Of a DNA stretch of 64,000 nt, positions 35,191 to 43,432 are shown piece after piece. How positions within the stretch are numbered: the stretch's first letter is position 1; each line of letters starts with the position of its first letter. The notes under the pieces were generated by a model, which was not told the origin of the DNA, did not search any database, and worked only from the letters and a program-made list of their open reading frames with translations. The DNA comes from Limnohabitans sp. WS1 (GTDB lineage: Bacteria > Pseudomonadota > Gammaproteobacteria > Burkholderiales > Burkholderiaceae_C), in the NCBI RefSeq assembly GCF_003063265.1, contig NZ_NERU01000018.1:1-64000 (forward strand), in the 5' to 3' direction. Made by a program: the position numbers and the translations under genes.

Positions 35191-35624
35191 ACAAAACCAC
35201 CGCTGACACCTCGCATGCCGATGACTGGCTGACGCCTTTGTTGTTGCAGGACGCGTATGGAAACCCAAGCCCACAACAGGACGCGGCTTTTGTGGCGCAA
35301 GTCTTGGCCCGTCTGGATGTGCCGCTCGCTGCCCACGTTAAGCCCTGCATACCCAAGGTCCATACCGCCTTGAACCAAGAGCGTGGTTTGTTGCTCGGGT
35401 TTCAGATGCTGGTGGTTGTTTTTATATTCTTATCCGCACCTGCTGGCGTGCAAGCCTGGCTGCAGGTTGCTCAAGCCCCTATGAACATGTTAGCGTGGTA
35501 TGACCACAATCTGTGGAGCTTGGCTCTGGGTCTGGGAATGATGGTTTATGGGGCACTTAAATTGCTGAATATGCCTGAAGAGGCTATGGTCCTTGAAATC
35601 GACTCAACCAAATTTCTTATCTAA
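35187..35624 (+). CDS. Membrane protein, possible anti-sigma factor
   Basis: The 145-residue protein starts inside the sigma gene stop (ATGA). The N-terminal 65 residues are soluble and acidic (DDWLTPLLLQDAYGNPSPQQDAAF). Two hydrophobic segments follow (LLLGFQMLVVVFIFLSAPAGV and LWSLALGLGMMVYGALKLL). A soluble N-terminus plus membrane helices, coupled to an ECF sigma gene, is the usual layout of an anti-sigma factor. No HxxxCxxC zinc motif is visible, so this is inferred from position. Confidence 0.65.
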   Translation: MNKTTADTSHADDWLTPLLLQDAYGNPSPQQDAAFVAQVLARLDVPLAAHVKPCIPKVHTALNQERGLLLGFQMLVVVFIFLSAPAGVQAWLQVAQAPMNMLAWYDHNLWSLALGLGMMVYGALKLLNMPEEAMVLEIDSTKFLI

Positions 35625-35669
35625 GCGCCAATTCAGATTGACCCTTTGCTGATCGCAAAATGTTCGATA

Positions 35670-37067
35670 TCAACCGATAAGCCCAAGCTTTTGACGTCGC
35701 ATTCGTGCATGAGCAGCTCGGGCATGAGGCACCCAGCCCTGCGTGAGCCAACGCCGCCACATCAACAAACCACGTATCCACTCATCGGCCGCGTAGGCCA
35801 GCCAGACCCCCATCAATCCCCAACCCCAGTGCACTCCCAGCAGCCAACTGCCGCCCGCGAGCACCACCGCCATGGAGCCCGCCCCGGCATAAAACGGATA
35901 CCGGGCATCGCCCGTGGCCCTCAACGCCGAAATCACGATCAAATTGAAGGTGCGGCCCGTCTCCAGCAGGACAGACAGCCACATCAGCTGGCTGCCTACC
36001 CGCAAAATGGCCGGGTCTTGCGTGAACAAACCCAGCAACCAAGTGCCCAGCAAGGCCTGCACACAGGCCACGACCAACGTCACGGCAAAGCCGATTTTCT
36101 GGGCCTTGCGCACCAGATCGTGCGCCTGCCTGAACTGGCGTGCCCCAACCATGTGGCCGACCACCATTTCAACGGTGATGCCAATCGCCACGGCGCTGAT
36201 CAATATCCACATGTTGAACTGCAAGACATAGGTCTGGGTGGCCAACGCCTGCGTGCCCATGAGGCCAACAGCGGCCACGCTGACCATGAAGGCGGCCTCC
36301 CAAGACAGGTTTTCCGCCGCGCCGGGCAAGCCGATGTGCAGCACAGGCTTCAATTGAGCCCAACGCACCCGCCACCAGTCTGCCCACTGTGGACGCAGCC
36401 CTAGCCGCAGCCGCCACAAATACAGGTGCAAGGCCATGCCCACCAAACGGCTGATGATGACGGCCACCGCAAAACCCGGCAAACTCAACGCCGACAACGG
36501 CCCCCAACCGGTCATCAAGGGCCAGGCCAGCGCCAAGTGGGTGGCGTGCATGACGATCATCACGGCCAGCGTGTCGCGGTTGCGCAGGTGTGCCCGCATG
36601 ACCCCGGCCATACAGGCGTTCCAGGCGTCCAGCACCAATGCGAGCGCTAGCGATTGCAAAAACGGTGCGGCCAGCAGCAACACATCAGCGGGGGCATTGA
36701 GCATCTGCAGCATCGGGCGTGCGCACAACAAGGCCAGCATGGCTGCCAACCCGCCCATCCAGGTGCCCGAGGCCAGCGCGGCGCGTGCAACCCGGTCGGC
36801 CTCCGGGCGATGCCCGGCCCCAAGGTTTTGCGTGATGACCACACTCACCCCCGCCCCCACCAGACGGAAGACCATGAACAACAGGCCAAACACGTGGTGG
36901 GACAGCGCAAAAGCGCCTCCCGCCGCGTCAGACATTCGCGCCGCCAGCGCCGTGCCGACCATGCCGACCACCAATCCGAGCGACAGTTCTATGAACAGGG
37001 GCAAGACCAGCGTTGCGATGGCCGGCTGAGGCTTCAGATTTCCGGTTTTCACGGGTAAGGATTTCAT
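35670..37067 (-). CDS. MATE-family efflux transporter
   Basis: The 465-residue inner-membrane protein has about 12 hydrophobic segments in two similar halves, with GLVVGMVGTALAARMSDAAGG and VITQNLGAGHRPEADRVARAA in the first and VGHMVGARQFRQAHDLVRKA in the second, as in MATE sodium- or proton-driven exporters. The ATG at 37067 starts MKSLPVKTG; an upstream GTG at 37115 is less likely. Substrate is unknown. Its promoter region is shared with glk-rpiR and contains a HexR-like box at 37121. Confidence 0.85.
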   Translation of the reverse strand: MKSLPVKTGNLKPQPAIATLVLPLFIELSLGLVVGMVGTALAARMSDAAGGAFALSHHVFGLLFMVFRLVGAGVSVVITQNLGAGHRPEADRVARAALASGTWMGGLAAMLALLCARPMLQMLNAPADVLLLAAPFLQSLALALVLDAWNACMAGVMRAHLRNRDTLAVMIVMHATHLALAWPLMTGWGPLSALSLPGFAVAVIISRLVGMALHLYLWRLRLGLRPQWADWWRVRWAQLKPVLHIGLPGAAENLSWEAAFMVSVAAVGLMGTQALATQTYVLQFNMWILISAVAIGITVEMVVGHMVGARQFRQAHDLVRKAQKIGFAVTLVVACVQALLGTWLLGLFTQDPAILRVGSQLMWLSVLLETGRTFNLIVISALRATGDARYPFYAGAGSMAVVLAGGSWLLGVHWGWGLMGVWLAYAADEWIRGLLMWRRWLTQGWVPHARAAHARMRRQKLGLIG

Positions 37068-37120
37068 AAAAGTCGAGAACGCCAAGCCGCGCTGTATGGG
37101 CAAAATTGACCACACCCTGC

Positions 37121-37135
37121 CGTAGCATTACTACA
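37121..37135. promoter_or_regulatory. HexR-like box between MATE and glk-rpiR genes
   Basis: CGTAGCATTACTACA has arms GTAG and CTAC and fits TGTARTnnnAYTACA with two mismatches. It lies about 54 bases before the MATE start and 209 before the glk start, exactly 151 bases from the better box at 37272. Confidence 0.4.
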
Positions 37136-37271
37136 CAGCTTCGGCGACATTGGGCCTAGAATGCAAAAGGCTTGGTCTTGATGCTGGTCATTGTGATGCG
37201 CTTAGCCACACTAACAGCGGTTAAACGGATCAACCGGGTTACCAAAATGCTGTCACGCTCCAAAATAGCAA

Positions 37272-37286
37272 CGTAATTGAATTACA
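37272..37286. promoter_or_regulatory. HexR-like box in the glk-rpiR promoter
   Basis: CGTAATTGAATTACA matches TGTAATnnnATTACA with only the first base different. It is 44 bases before the start of the gene that encodes the RpiR-type module, so autoregulation is a natural reading. Confidence 0.6.
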
Positions 37287-37329
37287 GGCCTGAGCCATTA
37301 AACGCCTCACAAACGAGACTTTTCCTGAC

Positions 37330-39213
37330 ATGATTGCCCTTGAGTCCCCACGCCTCATCGCTGACATTGGCCGCATTTATGCCCGCTTCGCCTTAGAACT
37401 CGAACGCGACCAGTTCAGCCACCAAGCCTCTTTACGATGCGCCGATCACCCCAGCTTGGAACACGCGATCAGCACTTACTTGGAGTCGCTTCACCCCATT
37501 AAGGTAGAACATGCCGCCATCGCGATTGCAACCCCAGTCGACGGCGATCAGGTGCGCATGACCAATTACCACTGGCAGTTTTCAATTGAGCAAACACGCC
37601 AAGCCCTGGGTCTGGACACCCTGGTGGTCGTTAATGACTTTACTGCCTTGGCGATGGCCCTGCCAAGGCTTGGGGCCGAGGCTGTGCGCCAAGTGGGAGG
37701 TGGGCAACCTGTCAAAAGCAGTGTGATCGGCTTGCTTGGCGCTGGCACAGGTCTGGGAGTTTCGGGTCTAATCCCTTCGGGAGAAGGCTGGTTTTCGTTA
37801 GGGTCAGAAGGTGGTCACACCAGTTTTTCTCCACGCGATGATCATGAAATTACTGTTTTACAGCATGCCCTTCAACTGTTTGATCATGTCTCCTTTGAGC
37901 GACTGGTTTCAGGATCGGGTTTGGAGTTGATTTATCAGGCCTTGTCTAAAGCAAAAGGACTGCCAAGCACTTATTTGAGCGCCACTGAAATCACACGCCA
38001 AGCTCTGGATGACAAGCACCCTTTGTGCTGCAGCACTTTAAATGTGTTTTGCAACATGTTGGGGACCGCTGCAAGTAATCTTGCTGTCACGTTGGGCGCT
38101 ACAGGAGGGGTTTACATTGGGGGCTCAATCGTGCCTCGTTTGGGGGCGTATTTTGATCAATCCGGTTTTCGCCAACGCTTTGAAGACAAGGGACGATTCC
38201 GACAATACGTAGAAAACATTCCAACTTACGTTATCACCGCTGACAACCCTACTTTTATGGGTGTATCGGCCATTTTGGAGACCCAACTTAAGAGCCTCCA
38301 CAATTCGGCAGGATCGGCCATACTGTCTCAGATCCGCCGATTGCGAACACAACTATCACCCGCTGAACAACGGGTCGCCGAATTGGTGTTAGCACAGCCT
38401 CGATCAGTACTCAACGATCCCATCCATGACATTGCACTGGCTGCTCAAGTTAGCCAACCCACCGTCATCCGATTTTGCCGCTCAGTTGGCTGCAAAGGTC
38501 TGTCTGACTTCAAACTTCGCTTGGCATCGGGCCTGAGCGTATCCGTTCCCATCACGCACTCTCAAGTCACACAAGAAGATTCACTGCTCGAATTAGGCTC
38601 TAAAGTGCTGGGCAATACCGCCAATGCGGTTTTGCAATTGCGTAACGAATTACAACGTGAGCCGATCGACAAAGCGATTGACCTTGTGATGAATGCCAAA
38701 CGAGTCGAAATTTTTGCTGTGGGCAACTACGCTTCAGTTGCACAAGATGCTCAAATGAAGTTTTTGCGCTTGGGTATTCCTTGTGGTGCACACACCGACC
38801 CGCATTTGCAACAACTAGTGAGCAAATTAGTCGACCATGACACAACCACTATTTTTATCAGCAGCGGGGGCAACCTCCCTGAGTTGATGGATTTGCAAAA
38901 CAAAGTCAACGAGCTGGGATCTCCAGTGATCGCCATCACAGCCAACCAGTCGTTGTTGGCAAAAAAGGCCGATGCCGCCTTGGTCGCAGAGCACAACGAA
39001 CATGCCACCACCCACCTGCCCATGATCAGTCGGGTACTCCATCTTTTGCTGATCGATATCTTGGTAGTTGGACTTGAAATGCGACTAACCGATGAAGGTC
39101 GCAAAAGCAAAGCAATGGCGCTCGTGAACAAACCGGAAGCTTCCCGGTCCCTGCCCATTCTTGGTGTTCGCACCGCCACCCCCATCCGACCATCAATTTC
39201 CCACAGTCAATAA
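37330..39213 (+). CDS. glk: Glucokinase-RpiR regulator fusion with altered ATP loop
   Basis: The 627-residue protein joins a glucokinase domain (about 1-320) to an RpiR-type regulator. The regulator part has a helix-turn-helix near 345-400 (LAAQVSQPTVIRFCRSVG) and a SIS sugar-phosphate domain from about 440 to 600 (GNYASVAQDAQMKFLRLGI, SSGGNLPEL). Such fusions are known in Burkholderia. Catalytic Asp103 (VVNDFTALA), GAGTGLG (137-143) and EGGH (160-163) are kept. The phosphate-binding start, however, reads ADIGRIYARFA where the family has DIGGTNARFA, so ATP binding may be weakened or lost. The gene is visibly AT-richer than its neighbours. It probably senses a sugar phosphate and controls the surrounding HexR-like boxes. 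Confidence 0.9.
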   Translation: MIALESPRLIADIGRIYARFALELERDQFSHQASLRCADHPSLEHAISTYLESLHPIKVEHAAIAIATPVDGDQVRMTNYHWQFSIEQTRQALGLDTLVVVNDFTALAMALPRLGAEAVRQVGGGQPVKSSVIGLLGAGTGLGVSGLIPSGEGWFSLGSEGGHTSFSPRDDHEITVLQHALQLFDHVSFERLVSGSGLELIYQALSKAKGLPSTYLSATEITRQALDDKHPLCCSTLNVFCNMLGTAASNLAVTLGATGGVYIGGSIVPRLGAYFDQSGFRQRFEDKGRFRQYVENIPTYVITADNPTFMGVSAILETQLKSLHNSAGSAILSQIRRLRTQLSPAEQRVAELVLAQPRSVLNDPIHDIALAAQVSQPTVIRFCRSVGCKGLSDFKLRLASGLSVSVPITHSQVTQEDSLLELGSKVLGNTANAVLQLRNELQREPIDKAIDLVMNAKRVEIFAVGNYASVAQDAQMKFLRLGIPCGAHTDPHLQQLVSKLVDHDTTTIFISSGGNLPELMDLQNKVNELGSPVIAITANQSLLAKKADAALVAEHNEHATTHLPMISRVLHLLLIDILVVGLEMRLTDEGRKSKAMALVNKPEASRSLPILGVRTATPIRPSISHSQ

Positions 39214-39270
39214 AGACAAAGTCAAGGGATTACCCTCATGTAGTTTTGTTTCTTCACTCTTTGAAATTCA

Positions 39271-39285
39271 TGTAACCAAATTACA
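39271..39285. promoter_or_regulatory. HexR-like box before tonB copy B
   Basis: TGTAACCAAATTACA has TGTAA and TTACA arms and fits TGTAATnnnATTACA with one mismatch. It lies 55 bases before the tonB copy B start. A degenerate copy, TGTAGTTTTGTTTCT, begins 32 bases upstream at 39239. Confidence 0.5.
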
Positions 39286-39339
39286 ATTCACTGGCCTTTC
39301 ATGCATCATGTGAAAGTTTCAACAATGAGGAATCGAACC

Positions 39340-40023
39340 ATGGACGACTACGCCAGCCGGCAAAGAAAGCCGACCAAGCACCTTGTGGGGCTGGGACTGG
39401 TGGTGGTGTTGCACCTCTTGCTCTTTTGGGCCATCAGCTCGGGTCTGGCCCGTGCAGTGGTTAAAAAGATTCAAGGGCCTGTGGAGGCGGTCTTGCTGGA
39501 GGACACCAAGCCAGACATTCCACCACCACCACCACCACCGCCACCGCCTCCCCCCAAGAACCTGCCCCCACCGCCTCCGGCCTACGTGCCCCCAGTGGAT
39601 GTGGCCGTTACCGCACCCGCACCGGTCAACGCCATTGCCGCCGTCACAGCGGCTGCACCCACGCAAGCGGCACCGATTGCACCCGCTGCAGTGGCCCCGG
39701 CGGCCCCTGCACCTGCACCTGCGCCCGCACCGCCTGCACCCCCCGTGCGGGTGGCTGCCGTGGTCAACTCGGCCAACTGCGAGAAACCCGACTACCCCAG
39801 CGCCTCGCGTCGTCTGGAGGAAGAGGGCACCGTGAGCCTGCGCTTCTTGGTGGGCGCAGACGGCAAGGTCATTCAGTCCGAGGTCGAGAAGTCCTCGGGC
39901 TTTAGGCGGCTGGACGAGGCGGCGCGTGCGGGCTTGTCCAAATGCGCCTTCAAGCCCGCCACCGTGGACGGCAAGCCCGAGCAGGGCTGGGCCAGCATGA
40001 AATACACCTGGCGTCTGGAGTAA
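39340..40023 (+). CDS. tonB: TonB energy-transducing protein, copy B
   Basis: The 227-residue protein has an N-terminal membrane anchor (VGLGLVVVLHLLLFWAI), a proline-rich periplasmic stretch with 12 consecutive prolines, an alanine-proline spacer and a complete TonB C-terminal domain (YPSASRRLEEEGTVSLRFLV to KYTWRLE). It spans the periplasm to contact receptor TonB boxes. The ATG at 39340 has GAGG upstream; an in-frame ATG at 39301 is less plausible. It heads a tonB-exbB-exbD-exbD unit. The first 100 residues are almost identical to copy A at the left edge. Confidence 0.93.
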   Translation: MDDYASRQRKPTKHLVGLGLVVVLHLLLFWAISSGLARAVVKKIQGPVEAVLLEDTKPDIPPPPPPPPPPPPKNLPPPPPAYVPPVDVAVTAPAPVNAIAAVTAAAPTQAAPIAPAAVAPAAPAPAPAPAPPAPPVRVAAVVNSANCEKPDYPSASRRLEEEGTVSLRFLVGADGKVIQSEVEKSSGFRRLDEAARAGLSKCAFKPATVDGKPEQGWASMKYTWRLE

Positions 40024-40094
40024 AGCGAGCCCGCTTTGCCCACGTCCATCCAATTCAACCGATTTTTTTAAGAACACAGCAGGAGCACCTCACC

Positions 40095-40901
40095 ATGTTC
40101 AAACCTTCCAAAAACCTCATCCTGGGCGCAGGCCTGTTGGCCAGCCTGTTCTTTGCGGGCGCTGTGATGGCGCAAGCGGCTGATGCGTCCGCTGCGGCCG
40201 CGACTCCTGTGGTCGCTGCGGCAGGCGCCGTTGCGGCGGCGGCCGAAGAAAACCCCTACGGCCTGGGTGCGCTGTGGGCGCAGGGCGACTTTGTGGCCAA
40301 GGGCACTTTGCTGATCTTGGTCATCATGAGCATGGGCTCGTGGTACGTCATCTTCACCAAGTTGGCCGAGCAGTCCAAGCTGAAGAAGCAAGCGGCGGCG
40401 GCCAAGGAGACCTTCTGGAGCGCCAGCACCGTGGCCCAGGGCAAAGACACCTTGGCGCAAGACTCGGCGTTTCGCTTCATTGCAGAAAAAGGCCTGGAAG
40501 GCGCCTCCAAGCACACCGGCTTGCTGGCCTCGGTGGACTTCAATGAATGGGTGAGCATGAGCATCCAACGCGCCATGGCCAATGTGCAAAGCCGCATGCA
40601 AGACGGCCTGGCGGTACTGGCCACCGTCGGCTCAACCGCACCGTTTGTGGGCTTGTTTGGCACGGTGTGGGGCATCTACCACGCGCTGGTCAAGATCGGC
40701 ATGTCGGGCCAGGCGTCCATTGACAAAGTCGCTGGCCCCGTGGGCGAGGCGCTGATCATGACGGCCATTGGCTTGGCGGTGGCGGTGCCTGCGGTGTTGG
40801 GCTACAACTGGTTGGTGCGCCGCAACAAGGCGGTGATGGAAGAGGTCAACGCCTTTGGCGCCGACTTGCACGCGGTGCTGCTGGGCTCGGCCAAGAAATA
40901 A
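40095..40901 (+). CDS. exbB: ExbB/TolQ-family proton channel subunit
   Basis: The 268-residue inner-membrane protein has an N-terminal signal-like segment and an alanine-rich periplasmic lead, then three membrane segments. The middle of the protein contains the long cytoplasmic loop (KLKKQAAAAKETF), and the family signature GSTAPFVGLFGTVWGIYHAL is followed by EALIMTAIGLAVAVPAVLGYN. With ExbD it forms the proton channel that energises TonB. The ATG at 40095 has AGGAG upstream. It is 71 bases after tonB. Confidence 0.93.
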   Translation: MFKPSKNLILGAGLLASLFFAGAVMAQAADASAAAATPVVAAAGAVAAAAEENPYGLGALWAQGDFVAKGTLLILVIMSMGSWYVIFTKLAEQSKLKKQAAAAKETFWSASTVAQGKDTLAQDSAFRFIAEKGLEGASKHTGLLASVDFNEWVSMSIQRAMANVQSRMQDGLAVLATVGSTAPFVGLFGTVWGIYHALVKIGMSGQASIDKVAGPVGEALIMTAIGLAVAVPAVLGYNWLVRRNKAVMEEVNAFGADLHAVLLGSAKK

Positions 40902-40955
40902 ACCCATCGCCCGGGCGGTGGCAACGCGGCCCGGGCGAGCACACAAGGAGCCATC

Positions 40956-41369
40956 ATGGCCATGAACGTAGGCGAAGCCGACGACGAGATCATCGGCACC
41001 ATCAACACCACCCCTTTGGTGGACGTGATGCTGGTGCTGCTCATCATCTTTTTGATCACGATTCCGGTGGTGACCACATCCATCAAGGTGGACTTGCCCA
41101 AAGAGCAAAACGTGGTGCGCGAGACCAAGCCGGAGAACGTGATCATCTCGGTGGACAAGGCGGGCAAGATTTACCTGTACGACACGCCGATCAAAAACAG
41201 CACGGACTTGCTGGAGCGTATGAAGAAGTTCTCGGCCATGAAGCCGCAACCCGAGGTGCAGATCCGGGGGGACGGACAAAGTGATTTTGAGTCGGTGGGG
41301 CGGGTGATGTACGCGGTGCAACGCGCGGGCATCACCAAGGTCGGCTTCATCACCGAGCCGAGCAACTGA
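40956..41369 (+). CDS. exbD: ExbD/TolR-family protein 1
   Basis: The 137-residue protein has a short cytoplasmic N-terminus, one membrane segment containing the proton-carrying Asp in PLVDVMLVLLIIFLI, and a periplasmic domain ending VGFITEPSN. AAGGAG lies before the ATG. Two different ExbD proteins in one operon, as here, are known from Xanthomonas, where the second has a special role in iron uptake. Confidence 0.93.
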   Translation: MAMNVGEADDEIIGTINTTPLVDVMLVLLIIFLITIPVVTTSIKVDLPKEQNVVRETKPENVIISVDKAGKIYLYDTPIKNSTDLLERMKKFSAMKPQPEVQIRGDGQSDFESVGRVMYAVQRAGITKVGFITEPSN

Positions 41370-41394
41370 AACAGACACAGGCAAGGAGCCCAAA

Positions 41395-41823
41395 ATGGGA
41401 ATGAATGTAGGAACAAGCGCCAGCGACGAGCCCGAGGTGATGGTGGACATGAACACGACGCCGCTGATCGATGTGATGTTGGTGCTGTTGATCATGCTGA
41501 TCATCACGATTCCGGCGCAGCTGCACTCGGTGAACCTGGACATGCCGCTGCCCAGCAACGCGGCCAAGAAGGTGGAGCCGGTGGTGATTCGCATCGATGT
41601 GGATGCAGCCAGTGTGGTGAACTGGAACGGCAAGCCGGTGGAGGGCCGTGCGGATTTGGAGGCCAAGCTCAAGGAGGCGGTGGCGATGCAGCCGCAGCCG
41701 GAATTGCACATTCGCTCGCACGCCAAGGCCAAGTACGAGGCGACGGCGGGGGTGATGGCCAGTGCCCAGCGCATCGGGCTGACCAAGCTGGGCATTGTGG
41801 GCTCTGAGCAGTTCGTCAATTGA
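41395..41823 (+). CDS. exbD: ExbD/TolR-family protein 2
   Basis: The 142-residue second ExbD has the same plan, with conserved Asp in TTPLIDVMLVLLIMLII and a periplasmic domain ending LGIVGSEQFVN. It is clearly diverged from the first (DEPEVMVDMNTTPL against DDEIIGTINTTPL at the N-terminus). It ends the tonB operon and is followed by a terminator. Confidence 0.92.
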   Translation: MGMNVGTSASDEPEVMVDMNTTPLIDVMLVLLIMLIITIPAQLHSVNLDMPLPSNAAKKVEPVVIRIDVDAASVVNWNGKPVEGRADLEAKLKEAVAMQPQPELHIRSHAKAKYEATAGVMASAQRIGLTKLGIVGSEQFVN

Positions 41824-41871
41824 GCAGTCCAGACATTTTTTGTTGAGTACGTTTCTTCCAAGGAAACTTCC

Positions 41872-41905
41872 AAGTCCCAACCCGCAAGGGGAGGGACTTT
41901 TTTTT
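41872..41905 (+). terminator. Rho-independent terminator of the tonB-exb operon
   Basis: AAGTCCC (41872-41878) pairs with GGGACTT (41893-41899) around a loop of 14 bases that itself has CCC and GGG. A run of T follows to 41905. Confidence 0.8.
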
Positions 41906-41941
41906 GATTTACCATCAACGCCACTTGAATGGGACAGATGA

Positions 41942-42976
41942 ATGGCCAAGGCAGAACCGGATAAACGCAAAATTCAGATGGCGGACATCGCCCGATTGGC
42001 GGGAGTGTCTACCGCCACCGTTTCGCGTGCCCTCAACGGCAGTCCGCTCATCAACGAAGAAACCCGTTTGCGCATCATCGAGTTGGCCCGCTCGCTCAAT
42101 TACACGATCAACTTGGGGGCGCAGAATTTGCGCAAGGGCGACAGCTCGACCATTGGGGTGGTGATCCCTTTTGACGCGGCCAACAAGCAAAACATCACTG
42201 ACCCCTTCTTTCTGGCCATGCTGGGCAGTTTGGCCAACGCCCTGACGGATCGGCAATACGACTTGTTGTTGTCAAGGGTCGATGCTGACCATCTGGATCG
42301 AATCTCATCGCTTTACGACTCAGGTCGTGTGGGCGGCATTGTGGTCATTGGGCAGTGGGGTCACCATGATCAACTCAATGAATTGGCGCGTCAGCGTCTG
42401 CCATTTGTGGCGTGGGGTGCGCAAATGCCCAATCAGTTGTATTGCAGCGTGGGCTCTGACAACATGAGTGGCGGTGTTTTGGCAACGGAACATTTGCTCT
42501 CGCTGGGGCGCAAGCGTGTGGCGTTCATGGGCGACAAAACCTTGCCAGAACCTGAAAAACGCCATGCGGGGTATCTCAAAGCCATGCGCAAGGCGGGAAT
42601 CAAAGCCGATGTGTCTCTCTATATTCCGACCAGTTTTGCACCACTTGATGCTCAAGAGGCGATGCGAAAACACCTGGACCAGCACGGGCTGAATTTTGAT
42701 GCCTTGGTCGCTGCGAGTGACCTGATTGCCATTGGCGCCATGGGCGTGTTGAAAGAGCGTGGGTTTCGCGTGCCTGAAGACGTCAGTGTGGTGGGCTATG
42801 ACGATGTGGAGCCTGCAGCGCACAGCTTTCCGCCCCTGACCACGGTGCGCCAGCCGATGGACATTGCGGGAGTCCAATTGGTGGATGGTTTGTTGCGCGT
42901 CATGGCAGGAGAAAAACCACAGCCACAAATGTTGCCCACAACCCTGGTGCTGCGTGAGTCAACCAAGGCGCATTAA
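41942..42976 (+). CDS. LacI-family transcription regulator
   Basis: The 344-residue protein has the LacI-type helix-turn-helix at the N-terminus (MADIARLAGVSTATVSRALNG, about 13-33, in part) with hinge NLGAQNLRKG. A periplasmic-binding-protein-like sugar domain follows (TIGVVIPF, GGIVVIGQ, RRVAF-like RKRVAFMG, VVGYDDVEPA). It should bind a sugar and release palindromic operators with central CG. It is the only LacI-family gene in the window and lies next to the tonB operon. It is therefore the best candidate for the GCAATCGATTGC sites at 383-7682. An imperfect GTTTC/GAAAC inverted repeat lies at 41851-41867, before the terminator. Confidence 0.9.
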   Translation: MAKAEPDKRKIQMADIARLAGVSTATVSRALNGSPLINEETRLRIIELARSLNYTINLGAQNLRKGDSSTIGVVIPFDAANKQNITDPFFLAMLGSLANALTDRQYDLLLSRVDADHLDRISSLYDSGRVGGIVVIGQWGHHDQLNELARQRLPFVAWGAQMPNQLYCSVGSDNMSGGVLATEHLLSLGRKRVAFMGDKTLPEPEKRHAGYLKAMRKAGIKADVSLYIPTSFAPLDAQEAMRKHLDQHGLNFDALVAASDLIAIGAMGVLKERGFRVPEDVSVVGYDDVEPAAHSFPPLTTVRQPMDIAGVQLVDGLLRVMAGEKPQPQMLPTTLVLRESTKAH

Positions 42977-43003
42977 GCCACGCTGTGTCCAATTCGGACG
43001 GCA

Positions 43004-43432
43004 TTACTTTGTCACTGGCCTGCGCATTTCAAAAGAGTCCGTCACACCTTGCGCGGTTTCGCGCTCCCCCATCAAGGTCTGAGCGCAGCCATTGGGGCTG
43101 AGCTTGCCCAGCCAGGTGGCGGCGATGCGTTGGCCGTCGTGTGATTCTTCCAAGGTGAATTCGCCGTCATCCCAATCGGCCACGACTGCAAAGCGTTGCG
43201 ACCCGGTATCCAATTCGCCGCGCAGGCTTCCGATGTGTTCGGGATGGGGTTTCAGTTCAAGCCGCCATGCATGGGCCTGCGCTTTGAGCTGAACCCGCCA
43301 CTGGCCTTGCAACTGCAAGGCGCTGATGTCGGCCGCGTCTGGGCACGCTGGGGGTGCCGATTGAATGGGGCCCATCCACCCCAATGCCAGGCACAGCAAC
43401 AAACGTTGAGAGAGGACTTGTGCGATCGTCAT
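43004..43432 (-). CDS. Small exported protein of unknown function
   Basis: The 142-residue protein has a signal peptide (LLLCLALGWMGPIQSA) and two or more cysteines in the mature part (PPACPDAADI, PNGCAQTL) that could form a disulfide. The rest is beta-rich (LQGQWRVQLKAQAHAWRLELKPH). No family was recognised. Its start overlaps the rep helicase stop by four bases, suggesting cotranslation, but no functional link is evident. Confidence 0.65.
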   Translation of the reverse strand: MTIAQVLSQRLLLCLALGWMGPIQSAPPACPDAADISALQLQGQWRVQLKAQAHAWRLELKPHPEHIGSLRGELDTGSQRFAVVADWDDGEFTLEESHDGQRIAATWLGKLSPNGCAQTLMGERETAQGVTDSFEMRRPVTK

